The notes beneath the pieces were generated by a model that was given only the letters and a program-made list of their open reading frames with translations, searched no databases and was not told the origin of the DNA. From the NCBI GenBank assembly GCA_049318625.1, contig JBMOGA010000078.1, positions 1 to 15,267 of the forward strand: a stretch of DNA of 15,267 nt, read 5' to 3'. Source of the DNA: JBMOGA01 sp049318625. Its GTDB lineage: Bacteria > Pseudomonadota > Alphaproteobacteria > Rhizobiales > Hyphomicrobiaceae. The first letter of the stretch is position 1. Every line of letters starts with the position of its first letter. Both the position numbers and the translations under genes were made by a program. Below are positions 8,001 through 14,673 of this stretch, piece after piece.

Positions 8001-8539
8001 AGGATTTCCTGGACCCCGCCCGGATTGAGCACCGGGATCATGGCGTCGACGAAGGCGAATTCCGACTGATGCGCCGACGTCGAGCTTTCGCAGGTGTGGT
8101 CGTCGCCCATGAGCGCGAGCACGCCGCCGTGCTTGGACGTACCGGCGTGATTGGCGTGGCGGAACACGTCGCCGGTGCGGTCGACACCCGGCCCCTTGCC
8201 GTACCAGATGGAGAAGACGCCGTCGTATTTCCCCTCGCCGCGCAGTTCCGCCTGCTGCGTGCCCCACACGGCGGTCGCGGCCAGATCCTCGTTGAGGCCC
8301 GGCTGGAACACGATGTTGTTGACGTCCGTCAGCGCGCGCACGCGCTGGAACGCGCTCTCGAGCCCGGCTATCGGCGAACCGCGATAGCCGGAGATGAACC
8401 CGGCGGTATCCAACCCGGCCAGCGCATCGCGCTTCTTCTGCATGAGCGCCAGCCGGACGATCGCCTGGGTGCCCGTCAGAATCTGCCATGTCTGATCGAG
8501 ATCGAACTTGTCGCTGAGACTGACTGCTGCCTTCGCCAT
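5060..8539 (-). CDS. Indolepyruvate ferredoxin oxidoreductase, fused single-chain form
   Basis: This 1159-residue cytoplasmic, thiamine-diphosphate and iron-sulfur enzyme converts aryl-pyruvates (or other 2-oxoacids) to acyl-CoA with ferredoxin reduction. The order is an N-terminal 2-oxoacid oxidoreductase pyrimidine domain (about 20-400, with SGYRGSPI and GKGPGVDR); the thiamine-binding domain (about 430-600), opening with CAGCPHNSS (431-439) and containing GGEGANWIG; a ferredoxin-like cluster region (628-676) with C633, C636, C639 and C645 plus later cysteines; a gamma-type domain starting TGVGGTGVV (724-732) and MTGLAQKGGAV; and a C-terminal helical domain of the DUF6537 type. The ATG at 8539 follows GAGGTGAAC, a strong ribosome binding site; the longer frame to 8608 is not supported. 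Beta- and alphaproteobacterial enzymes of this fused type have this length. The real substrate may be branched-chain or aromatic. Confidence 0.95.
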   Translation of the reverse strand: MAKAAVSLSDKFDLDQTWQILTGTQAIVRLALMQKKRDALAGLDTAGFISGYRGSPIAGLESAFQRVRALTDVNNIVFQPGLNEDLAATAVWGTQQAELRGEGKYDGVFSIWYGKGPGVDRTGDVFRHANHAGTSKHGGVLALMGDDHTCESSTSAHQSEFAFVDAMIPVLNPGGVQEILDYGLYAFALSRFAGVWVGLKCVKDNIESTATVDGRIDRVQIKLPEDFRMPPGGLNIRLGDGALEKEARLHDYKRAAILSFVRANQLDRTVMSGGANARIGIVTCGKSYLDVRQALDELGIDEVRANELGIRLYKVAMTWPLEPEGIKRFAEGLDLILVVEEKRSLIETQIKEQLFDTPNRPQVLGKKDENGQWLFPAKGALEPTDIAIIIGERLVRTGAAEPLKARLADLKRLKGNTPGSADVFTRIPYFCAGCPHNSSTVVPDGARAYAGIGCHYMAQWMDRATDGFTQMGGEGANWIGEAPFSTRRHMFQNLGDGTYIHSGSLAIRAAHAAGVNITFKLLYNDAVAMTGGQKLDGGLTVGQIAAQVLAEGAARVVIVTDEPHKYPATAGIPSTVKVHHRRELISVQQELAQIAGVTVLIYDQTCAAEKRRRRKRNTFPDPDRRIFINPAVCEGCGDCGKKSNCVAVAPLETELGRKRAIDQSACNKDFSCAEGFCPSFVTLHGAKPRKAKGAAGDGAIAALLSNLPEPQLPSVDQPMSLIVTGVGGTGVVTVSQVLGQAAYLEGKGFGGIDMTGLAQKGGAVACHMRVARSAEAIHAIRVGVAMADVIIGGDLVVTASRKILETVKVDRTSVVFSTHEMTTGDFTRHPDLTVPGPALQQAIADRVGKGAVHGIDAHAFAVKLFGDSIASNMLLLGYAYQRGLVPIGAAAIEQAIVLNGAAVEMNRQAFRFGRLAAHEPAALARIVTPKTAEAAAPKSLDDVVAYRAGLLAAYQDEALAERYRAAVRRIAALEAEKAPGYSGLADAVARSYHKLLAYKDEYEVARLYTDGTFERQVAEQFEGVRSLEFYVAPPLLSRFYKDKTTGHPRKIKLGQWMLPVFRLLAKGRRLRGTAWDVFGYTAERRRERQMIADFEGLIEEIAGRLSPQTHATAVALAALPLEVKGFGHVKDANYQTALRKAAALMDTLRHPAPARAAAE

Positions 8540-8612
8540 GTTCACCTCGGCCCTGGGAGTCCTCACCGACCGCTTCTGAGGCGGCTTGGCCCGCACGATA
8601 GCAGGCAATTAG

Positions 8613-8627
8613 GTCAACAGTGCTGAC
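8613..8627. promoter_or_regulatory. Near-perfect dyad upstream of the oxidoreductase gene (candidate operator)
   Basis: GTCAAC-AGT-GCTGAC has a single mismatch between its 6-bp arms and lies about 75 bp upstream of the oxidoreductase start. On the minus strand its distal half gives TTGACC, a good -35 hexamer, so a bound protein could block a promoter here. No clear -10 box follows at the right distance. The rest of the 381-bp gap 8540-8920 shows no gene; it must hold the divergent L,D-transpeptidase promoter, which I could not place. Confidence 0.3.
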
Positions 8628-8920
8628 ATATTAGAAGGGCGCACAACCGCCGGCAAGCCGACCATAAGCGCGGGCAGGCATGCTTGAAACACATATGGCG
8701 TAAGTCGGATTTGCCCGCGACCACCGCAAGCGCGGCCCCCCGACATGACACAATCGTGAAGACGTAACGCCGCGGCTGGTTTCATTGCGGCGCTCCTGTG
8801 ACCGCCGTGCACTACGGCCCCGCGTGCGGGTCGACTATAAGCGATTCATCCAACAATTCCGCATCACGCTGGCTGTAGCGCCGTCACCCGGCTGTGCGGC
8901 CTGCTTCACGGGGATAAGAG

Positions 8921-9739
8921 ATGATCGCCAAGGCGTTCGTGAGAACCACTGTTCTGGTCGGCTCGGTTGCGCTCGCAGCCACGTTCGCCACCAGCCCGGC
9001 GTCGTCCCAGGCGTGGAACTGGGGCGGTGGCAGCGAAGTTGCGAGCAGCGGCAAGGAAGTGGTGAAGTTGAGCGGCAGCTTCCGCAAGGGTGAACTGCTG
9101 GTCAGCTTCACCGATCGCCGGCTTTATCTCGTCACCGCCGCCGGTGAGGCTCTGAGTTATCCGATTGCCATCCCGCGCGAGCAGAGCCGCTGGCAGGGCG
9201 TGCTCGCCGTGTCCAACAAGCGGACCAATCCGTCGTGGACGCCGACACCGGCGATGATCAAGGAAAACCCGCGGCTGCCGACCTGGGTTCCGGGCGGTCA
9301 CCCAATGAATCCGTTGGGCGTGCGCGCCCTTTACTTGGGTGACAGCATGTACCGTATTCACGGCACCGATGCGCCGTGGACCATCGGCCAGCCGGTTTCG
9401 AAGGGCTGCATCCGGATGTACAATCAAGACGTGGTCGACCTGTACGATCGCGTGGCGCTCGGCACCAAGGTGACGGTCACCTGGCAGAGCTTCGGCGGCG
9501 CCAAGGTTGCCCCCGACGACGACGAGGTGGACAAGCCCGCCAAGGCCCAGCGCACGGCCAGCAAGGCGAAGGCCGACAGGGCGACCGGTGCCGACAGCGA
9601 CGACGAACCGGCCAAGCCGCAGCGGACCGTGAGCAAGGCGAAGGCCGCCGAGCCCAAGGCCAAGCCGGTGCGTGCCGGCCAGGGCAAGAAGGCGAATGAC
9701 GAGGAATCGGTCGCCAGTCTGGCTGACCTGTTCAACTGA
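8921..9739 (+). CDS. Exported L,D-transpeptidase (YkuD family)
   Basis: Proteins of this family cross-link peptidoglycan (3-3 bonds) or attach proteins to it in the periplasm. The 272-residue product has a Sec signal (about 1-30, ending SPASSQA). The YkuD domain spans about 55-188. The catalytic signature is intact: H147-G148, then S160-K-G-C163-I-R165-M, with Cys163 as nucleophile. The segment ALSYPIAIPREQSRWQG and TPAMIKENPRLPTWVPGG is typical of the ErfK/YbiS branch. Residues 196-272 form a charged Lys/Ala-rich tail with the imperfect repeat PAKxQRTxSKAKA occurring twice, probably disordered or wall-associated. The ATG follows GGGGATAAGAG. A strong terminator closes the gene, so it is probably monocistronic. 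Confidence 0.93.
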   Translation: MIAKAFVRTTVLVGSVALAATFATSPASSQAWNWGGGSEVASSGKEVVKLSGSFRKGELLVSFTDRRLYLVTAAGEALSYPIAIPREQSRWQGVLAVSNKRTNPSWTPTPAMIKENPRLPTWVPGGHPMNPLGVRALYLGDSMYRIHGTDAPWTIGQPVSKGCIRMYNQDVVDLYDRVALGTKVTVTWQSFGGAKVAPDDDEVDKPAKAQRTASKAKADRATGADSDDEPAKPQRTVSKAKAAEPKAKPVRAGQGKKANDEESVASLADLFN

Positions 9740-9761
9740 AGCCGTTCATCGCCGGGACGTG

Positions 9762-9786
9762 AAAAGGGGGCCTCAGGCCCCCTTTT
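9762..9786. terminator. Strong bidirectional rho-independent terminator
   Basis: AAAAGGGGGCC and GGCCCCCTTTT form a perfect 11-bp stem around a 3-nt loop. It ends the L,D-transpeptidase gene 22 bp past its stop. Being A/T-flanked on both sides, it can also stop transcripts arriving from znuA on the minus strand; no separate terminator is visible in 9787-9882. Confidence 0.93.
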
Positions 9787-9882
9787 GGTTATGCGCGCGC
9801 TGTGCTGGGACCGTGACCTGCCGCCGTGTCGTGCCTCGCCCCCGTGTGAGGCGGCGGACGACGACGCACCGCCCGCCCCCGG

Positions 9883-10836
9883 TCAAGTCACCCCGAGGCA
9901 GTCGCGCAGCGATCGCGCCAGATTGCGCATTAAGGTGAAGTACAACTCGGGGCCCGCCTGCAGCCGTGCCCCCTCGGGATCGATTTCACCCAGCCGCGCG
10001 CTGGTGCCGTCCGCGATCGCCGAGACAACCTTCGCATCGAACTGCGGCTCGCGAAGAACGCACACGGCTCCGAGCTGCTGCACTTTCTCCCGCAGCTGCG
10101 TCAGCCGCTTGGCGGACGGCGGGACCTCGGGGTTGACGGTGATCGACCCGGCGGCGGTCAGGCCGTAGCGCTGCTCGAAATACTGGTACGCGTCGTGGAA
10201 AACGACGAATGGTTTTCCCTTGGCCGGCGCCAGGGCGGCGGCCAGTTCCGCATCCAGGGCATCGATTCGGGTCCGGAGCGCCGCCGCGTTGCGGGCGAAC
10301 GTCTCGGCACGGGCGGGCAGCCTCGCCGAAAGCACCTCGGCGACCCGGTCGGCGATGATCTTGGCATTGGCCGGATCGAGCCAGATGTGACCATCGAGCC
10401 CCGCCGACTTGGCGTGCCCATGTCCATGACCATGCCCCTTGTCGTGCCCATGCCCCTCGAACGCCCCGCCCTCTCGCTGGGACAGCAGCTTCAGACCCTT
10501 CACGGTGCTGAGCGTGACCACCGTGACGGACTTTGGCAGCGACTTGACGGCTTTCCGCGTGAACGGCTCCAGGTCCTCCGAAACACGGATGAACAGGTTG
10601 GCCTGGTTCAGAGCCGCCGCGTCCGAAGGCTTCAGGGCATAGGTGTGGGGCGAGGCGGCGCCGTCGACCAGCAGTTTCGGCACTGCGACCCCGTCCATGA
10701 CCGCCGCCACCAGGGCATGCACCGGCTTGATCGTCACCACCACGTCGATGTCCGCGCCCCGCGCCGGTCCAGCCAGCACGGCAAGCGTGAGGCCCGCCAT
10801 CAGACCGCGAAGTCCCTGTCGCATCATGGTGTCCAT
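9883..10836 (-). CDS. znuA: Zinc ABC transporter substrate-binding protein ZnuA
   Basis: This periplasmic cluster A-I binding protein captures zinc for the ZnuBC transporter. The product (317 residues from 10836) has a signal sequence (to about residue 28, PARGA), metal ligands at H64 (SPHTY), H150 (GHIWLDP), H214 (FHDAYQYF) and D286 (EIDP), and a short His/Asp-rich loop at 129-141 that is typical of ZnuA rather than manganese-binding relatives. C259 and C313 could form the usual disulfide. AGGAGG at 10840-10845 lies 3 nt before the ATG at 10836 and 12 nt before one at 10827; the start is ambiguous between them. znuB and znuC are not in the window. The gene points away from the metal genes on the plus strand, across a shared control region with a Zur-like dyad. 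Confidence 0.93.
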   Translation of the reverse strand: MDTMMRQGLRGLMAGLTLAVLAGPARGADIDVVVTIKPVHALVAAVMDGVAVPKLLVDGAASPHTYALKPSDAAALNQANLFIRVSEDLEPFTRKAVKSLPKSVTVVTLSTVKGLKLLSQREGGAFEGHGHDKGHGHGHGHAKSAGLDGHIWLDPANAKIIADRVAEVLSARLPARAETFARNAAALRTRIDALDAELAAALAPAKGKPFVVFHDAYQYFEQRYGLTAAGSITVNPEVPPSAKRLTQLREKVQQLGAVCVLREPQFDAKVVSAIADGTSARLGEIDPEGARLQAGPELYFTLMRNLARSLRDCLGVT

Positions 10837-10860
10837 CCGCCTCCTGTTTCCGTGCATGTT

Positions 10861-10877
10861 ATGTTATAGTATTTCAT
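10861..10877. promoter_or_regulatory. Candidate Zur operator between znuA and the DUF1007 gene
   Basis: ATGTTATAGTATTTCAT is an AT-rich dyad, ATGnnATA-G-TATnnCAT, set in otherwise GC-rich DNA. Alphaproteobacterial Zur boxes have the form ATGTTATAnTATAACAT, so only two positions in the right half differ. It lies about 25 bp before the znuA start and 75 bp before the divergent DUF1007 gene, both zinc-type genes, which suits repression of both by zinc-bound Zur. No zur gene is in the window. Confidence 0.6.
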
Positions 10878-10952
10878 TATGCAACGACATGTCTTTTTTC
10901 GAACGCTGGAACCGCTTAAATTCACCACAGCAGCAGAACGGTTGGAGCGCCC

Positions 10953-11786
10953 ATGCGCGGTTGGCGAAATCTCGGGTGCCTAAGCAGCGCCGCCATGGTT
11001 CTGGCGGTCGCCGCCGGGTCCGCATCGGCTCACCCGCACGTCTGGGTCGAAGTCGAATCGACCATCCAGTCCGAGCGCGGCGCTTTCACAGGGGTCCGCC
11101 AGCGCTGGACCTTCGACGAGTTCTACAGCTCGATGGCGATCGAGGGGCTCGACGCCAACAAGGACGGCAAGGTTGATCGCGCCGAGCTGGCCGAGCTGGC
11201 CCGGGTCAACATGGATGGGCTGAAGGAGTTCGCCTATTTCACGTTCGCGCAACTCGGGGGCCAGAAGATCGGGTTCGCCGAGCCGGTCGATGTCGTGCTG
11301 GAGCAGGTGACCCCCGATCTGCCGCCCGGCCCCGCCGCCGAGCCGCTGCCCGATGCCGCCAAAGGCGCCGGGCCGGATCAGTCCACCGGTGCCACCACAG
11401 CCGCGCCCAAGCCGGGCGAGGGCAATTTCTGGGGCCGCGCCTGGGATGCGTTGCTCGGCAAGGGCGACCCGCCACCGCCCGAGAAGCCCAAGGTGCTGGT
11501 TCTCGAATTCACGCTGCCGCTCGCCCAGCCGGTTCTGACCGAGGCCGAAGGCTTCGAGCTGCAGACCTATGATCCCTCGTTCTTCATCTGGTTCGACCTC
11601 GCCAAGGACAACCCGGCCCGGCTGTCGGCCGGCGCGCCCGCGGGCTGCGCCGCCATCGTCCGGCAGGCCGACAAGGATGGCGGCGACGCGCAGCGCCTCG
11701 GTGAGTCCTTCTTCAATCAGATGGGCGGCCCGACCGGCGCCAACGCGTCCTCCAAATCCATCACAGTTCGTTGCCCGAAGACGTGA
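10953..11786 (+). CDS. DUF1007-family periplasmic protein linked to metal uptake
   Basis: The 277-residue product starts at an ATG following GGAG. It has a Sec signal ending ASA at residue 26. The mature protein begins HPHVWVEV (27-34), the hallmark of DUF1007 proteins; a histidine exposed at a mature N-terminus can bind metal. Residues 67-78 (DANKDGKVDRAE) fit a 12-residue EF-hand loop with D67, N69, D71, K73 (via backbone), D75 and E78 in place. Residues 120-180 are a proline- and glycine-rich insertion, and the beta-rich remainder contains YDPSFFIWF. DUF1007 genes usually precede NicO-type permeases, as here, with the next gene 17 bp away. The protein is thought to serve as an accessory or metal-delivery factor for the permease; the biochemical role is not established. 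Confidence 0.85.
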   Translation: MRGWRNLGCLSSAAMVLAVAAGSASAHPHVWVEVESTIQSERGAFTGVRQRWTFDEFYSSMAIEGLDANKDGKVDRAELAELARVNMDGLKEFAYFTFAQLGGQKIGFAEPVDVVLEQVTPDLPPGPAAEPLPDAAKGAGPDQSTGATTAAPKPGEGNFWGRAWDALLGKGDPPPPEKPKVLVLEFTLPLAQPVLTEAEGFELQTYDPSFFIWFDLAKDNPARLSAGAPAGCAAIVRQADKDGGDAQRLGESFFNQMGGPTGANASSKSITVRCPKT

Positions 11787-11803
11787 TCCCGAGGGTCTGC
11801 ACC

Positions 11804-13015
11804 ATGCGCCTGTCGTCAGCCGTCCTGGCTTTGCTCACCGTGCTGCTCTTGGCGTTGCTGTCCCCGGTGACCGCTGCGGCACAGAGTGGTCAGCCGACAG
11901 CGCAGTCCGCCCCGCGCGCGCCGATCGCCGGGGTGCCGGCCGCTCGCGGGCCTGCCGAGACCGCAGCCCGCGGCCCATTCGACAGCGCATGGATGTGGGT
12001 GCTGGAGCGCCAGCGCGAGTTGACCACCGCCATGACCGCCGCGGTCCGTCGCCTCCAGGGTGAAAGCTTCTGGGTCGCCGCCGCGCAGCTCGGCCTCATC
12101 AGCTTTCTCTACGGCGTCTTCCATGCCGCCGGACCCGGCCACGGCAAGTTCGTCATCTCCTCCTATGCGCTCGCCAACGCCGAGACGCTGCGCCGCGGCG
12201 TGCTGGTCTCGTTCATGGCGGCGTTCCTGCAGGCCGTGTCGGCCATCGTGCTCGTCGGCGTCCTGGTGATGGTCGTCAAGGCGACCAGTCTCGACATCCG
12301 CCGTGCCGAGGCCATGCTCGAGACCGCGAGCTGGGCGCTGATCGCCGGCCTCGGGGCCTGGCTGTTGTGGACCCGGCTGTCGCCGTTGCTGGCCCGGCGG
12401 GCCGTCCCGGCGGCCGGCCATGCCCACGTGCACCATGCCCACGCGCACCACGATCATGGTCATGCCCACGCGCACGCCCATTCTCATGCGCACACCCACG
12501 CCCAAGGTCACCACGACCATCATCACGGCCACCACCAACACCACGCCCCCGCACACGGCGCACACGCCCATCACGACCACGCCGGCCACCATCATCACCA
12601 CCATCACCAGCACGGCGCCGAAGCCGCCTGCGAGGCCTGCGGGCACCTGCATGCGCCCTCGCCAGCCGATCTGCAGGGCCGCTGGTCGTGGCGGCAGGCT
12701 TGGTCCATCGCCGCCGCCGTCGGCATTCGTCCGTGTACGGGCGCCATCGCCGTGCTGCTGTTCTCGCTCGGCATCGGCCTGCTGGCGGCCGGCATCTTCG
12801 CGACCTTCGCCATGGCCATCGGCACCGCGCTCACCGTATCTGCCCTGGCTGCGCTCGCGGTCACGTCGCGCGATCTCGCCGCGCGCCTGACCGGGGCCGA
12901 AAGCCGTTGGGCGGGGCGCATCCAGACTGCAGCGGGCATCGCTGGTTCGCTGGCCGTGCTCGTGCTCGGCACCGCGTTCTTCATCGCGTCGCTGTCGGGC
13001 GGCGGCCCGCTGTAG
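11804..13015 (+). CDS. NicO/RcnA-type nickel-cobalt (or zinc) permease with very His-rich loop
   Basis: The 403-residue inner-membrane protein starts at an ATG placed 8 nt after GAGGG; the upstream in-frame TTG at 11771 overlaps the previous gene. A signal-like helix (1-25) is followed by a polar stretch and about six membrane helices. Signature motifs are HAAGPGHGKFVISSY (107-121) and GIRPCTGAIAV (307-317), the metal-pathway motifs of NicO/RcnA proteins. Residues 206-283 form a loop with about 39 histidines, including a run of seven, plus C276-E-A-C279, set between helices. Such loops bind several metal ions. RcnA exports nickel and cobalt, but relatives paired with DUF1007 and under Zur control are thought to be zinc-related. 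The Zur-like site and znuA next door favour zinc; this is inference. Confidence 0.88.
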   Translation: MRLSSAVLALLTVLLLALLSPVTAAAQSGQPTAQSAPRAPIAGVPAARGPAETAARGPFDSAWMWVLERQRELTTAMTAAVRRLQGESFWVAAAQLGLISFLYGVFHAAGPGHGKFVISSYALANAETLRRGVLVSFMAAFLQAVSAIVLVGVLVMVVKATSLDIRRAEAMLETASWALIAGLGAWLLWTRLSPLLARRAVPAAGHAHVHHAHAHHDHGHAHAHAHSHAHTHAQGHHDHHHGHHQHHAPAHGAHAHHDHAGHHHHHHHQHGAEAACEACGHLHAPSPADLQGRWSWRQAWSIAAAVGIRPCTGAIAVLLFSLGIGLLAAGIFATFAMAIGTALTVSALAALAVTSRDLAARLTGAESRWAGRIQTAAGIAGSLAVLVLGTAFFIASLSGGGPL

Positions 13016-13105
13016 CGGTGCCACAGGCTTAACTAACGCTTGCGATTCGTCTCGGAACGGACCGCGATGTCGCGTACCGCTGGTGCCCTGGAAAAGGGTG
13101 CCGTT

Positions 13106-13498
13106 ATGATCCGTTTACGCATTGCATGCCTCGCGGCGCTGTTGAGCCTGGCCCCCGTGCCGGCTCTGCGCGCCGCCGTGTCGAGCCCGGCACAGGACGA
13201 GCCGGCCGGCGCGGTCGAGGTGGTCGTCTACGAGGCCAAGGCGTCGCCCTATGCCGCCATGTTCCGTGACACCGGGCTACCGGCGTTGCAGCGCATGGCT
13301 GAGGCGCGCGGCGCCGCCGTCCGCTTCGTCGACGTACTGGCCACCCGTAAGGACGGCCCGGGTCTCGCCGCGCCCATCACCATGGTGCCGACCGTCGTCG
13401 TTTTCCGCGACGGCCAGGAGACCGGCCGGATCGCCGGCCTGTTCGGACCCGGTGACTTCGCGCGCCTGCTGGCCGAGTTGCTGCGCGCCGCCGGTTGA
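13106..13498 (+). CDS. Exported thioredoxin-fold protein lacking the active-site cysteines (SoxS-like)
   Basis: The 130-residue product starts at an ATG preceded by AAGGGTG; upstream in-frame TTG and ATG codons lack such a site. Residues 1-23 form a signal sequence (MIRLRIACLAALLSLAP to LRA). The mature part follows the SoxS/SoxW-type thioredoxin fold: strand VEVVVYEAKA, helix FRDTGLPALQRM, strand VRFVDVL, then TMVPTVVVFRDGQETGRIAGL with the cis-proline at P95, and a C-terminal helix. The position of the CPYC redox motif reads S47-P-Y-A50. The only cysteine is in the signal sequence, so it cannot do thiol-disulfide chemistry and may be a binding or scaffold protein. It lies 90 bp after the permease gene and could share its transcript or have its own promoter. 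Confidence 0.7.
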   Translation: MIRLRIACLAALLSLAPVPALRAAVSSPAQDEPAGAVEVVVYEAKASPYAAMFRDTGLPALQRMAEARGAAVRFVDVLATRKDGPGLAAPITMVPTVVVFRDGQETGRIAGLFGPGDFARLLAELLRAAG

Positions 13499-13593
13499 AC
13501 CGGCCGGCAATTGGCCGGAGCGTTGCATCGTTGCTGTTGCCACGCCCGCCCGTGTGGGGTTTCATGCCGCCGGGACGAGCTGGGAGAAAGCCG

Positions 13594-14625
13594 ATGGACC
13601 GCCGCGCATTCCTGATCTCCACCGCCAGTGGTTCGGCGGCCGTGGTCGCCGGTCTGCCGGCGCGTGCCGCGGAACCAGCGCCGCCGCGGCTGCGCCCCGA
13701 CGCCCGGTTGCTGACGGTGGCCGTCGACGGGCCCGATCATCTGCCGGGGCACAGCGGCAGCCTCGACCGGCTGGCCCTGCGGCTCGCCGAGGCGAGCGAT
13801 GGCCGGCTCGGAGCGGTTGCCCAACCGGCAACGGTCGGCGCGGCCGACGCGAGCCTGCTCGCGGGTGACGCTCATTTGGCGGCTCATCCCGCCTTTGCCG
13901 TGTTCGCCGGACTGCCGGGCGCTGCCGCGCTGCCCGCCGATCACTTCATGGCCTGGCTGGCCATCGGGGGTGGTCAGATGCTGTGGGACGATCTGGCCGC
14001 CGCGCACGGCTTCAAGCCGCTCCTGGTCGGCCATTCGGGCCCCCGTCCGGCGCTCTGGCTGGCCCGGGCCGAGGCCCCGCGCGCATGGTCGGGGCTGCGG
14101 GTCGCGACGTCCGGCTTGGCGGGCCGGGTCCTGGCCGCGCTCGGTGCCGTGCCGGTCGCGATGCCGGTGGCCGAGGTCACCGCGGCGCTGGCCGATGGCC
14201 GCATCGACGCCGCCGAGGTGGGCGGTGCCCTGAGCGCGCTGGTGCTCGGCTGTGCCGGCGCGGCACGGGGCGTCGTCGAGGACGGCCTGCTCCCGGCCGG
14301 CCGGACGACGGTGCTCGCAGTTGGCCGCGACGTCTGGGAGGGCCTGTCGCCCGCCGACCGCGCGCTGGTCGAACTGGTCGCCCGTGAGGAAGCGCAACTC
14401 GGGCTCGCCGAGCAGGCGGCCCATGCCGGTCTGGCGATGTCCGTCGCGCGCGAGTCCGGGGTGGCGGCAGTGACGCTCGGCGCCGGTCTGCGCGCCGCGC
14501 TCGACGGCACGGTCGCAACGGCGGTCGCGGATATCGCGGCCTACGATCCGGCGGCGGCCCGCATCGCCGCCAGCTATGACGCCTTCCGGGTGGCGATGGA
14601 TCCCGCCGCACGCGCCGCGGTCTGA
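13594..14625 (+). CDS. Tat-exported TRAP-type (DctP-like) substrate-binding protein
   Basis: The 343-residue product starts at an ATG 7 nt after GGGAGA. It begins MDRRAFLISTASGSAAVVAGLP, a twin-arginine signal sequence ending near ARA (25). The mature part has DctP-family features: LDRLALRLAEASDGRLGA, a hinge region with PADHFMAWLAIGGGQMLWDDLAA, WSGLRVATSGLAGRVLAALGAVPV and the helix ADGRIDAAEVGGAL, and the length suits the family. Family members bind small organic acids in the periplasm and hand them to DctQ/DctM membrane subunits. No such subunits follow, so this is an orphan binding protein in the window. Its place after the metal genes may be chance; 95 bp separate it from the thioredoxin-like gene. 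Confidence 0.75.
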   Translation: MDRRAFLISTASGSAAVVAGLPARAAEPAPPRLRPDARLLTVAVDGPDHLPGHSGSLDRLALRLAEASDGRLGAVAQPATVGAADASLLAGDAHLAAHPAFAVFAGLPGAAALPADHFMAWLAIGGGQMLWDDLAAAHGFKPLLVGHSGPRPALWLARAEAPRAWSGLRVATSGLAGRVLAALGAVPVAMPVAEVTAALADGRIDAAEVGGALSALVLGCAGAARGVVEDGLLPAGRTTVLAVGRDVWEGLSPADRALVELVAREEAQLGLAEQAAHAGLAMSVARESGVAAVTLGAGLRAALDGTVATAVADIAAYDPAAARIAASYDAFRVAMDPAARAAV

Positions 14626-14629
14626 TTTT

Positions 14630-14644
14630 GTTCTCATTTAGTTC
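14630..14644 (+). promoter_or_regulatory. LexA (SOS) box 1, GTTC-N7-GTTC
   Basis: GTTCTCATTTAGTTC matches exactly the direct-repeat LexA operator of Alphaproteobacteria. It directly abuts the -35 hexamer of the promoter for the following imuA-like gene. Confidence 0.85.
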
Positions 14645-14673
14645 TTGACCCCGTTGGCGGTCTAATTTAGAAC
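14645..14673 (+). promoter_or_regulatory. Promoter of the imuA-like gene
   Basis: TTGACC (14645-14650) and TAGAAC (14668-14673) are separated by 17 bp. The -10 hexamer shares its last bases with LexA box 2 and the -35 hexamer touches box 1, an arrangement suited to repression by LexA. Confidence 0.6.

Noticed and set aside
5090..8626. An 1178-codon open frame on the plus strand opposite the oxidoreductase
   Set aside because: It is the mirror of a high-GC gene with strong third-position bias, its composition is H/R/D/G-rich without motifs, and the minus-strand protein has full domain support.
8609..8812. 67-codon minus-strand ORF upstream of the oxidoreductase
   Set aside because: No ribosome binding site and no resemblance to a known family; it overlaps the probable promoter region.
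12419..12652. Independent DNA tandem repeat of CAC/CAT triplets
   Set aside because: Fully explained by the histidine-rich loop of the permease; no fixed period at DNA level.
11816..13024. Minus-strand frame with VVMV repeats
   Set aside because: The repeats are the antisense reading of histidine codons in the permease loop.
13500..13518. CCGGCC-N7-GGCCGG hairpin as terminator after the thioredoxin-like gene
   Set aside because: No T-run follows and such GC dyads are expected by chance in this composition.
13249..14637. 462-codon minus-strand frame across the thioredoxin-like and DctP-like genes
   Set aside because: Arginine- and glycine-rich antisense translation; both plus-strand genes have signal sequences and ribosome binding sites.
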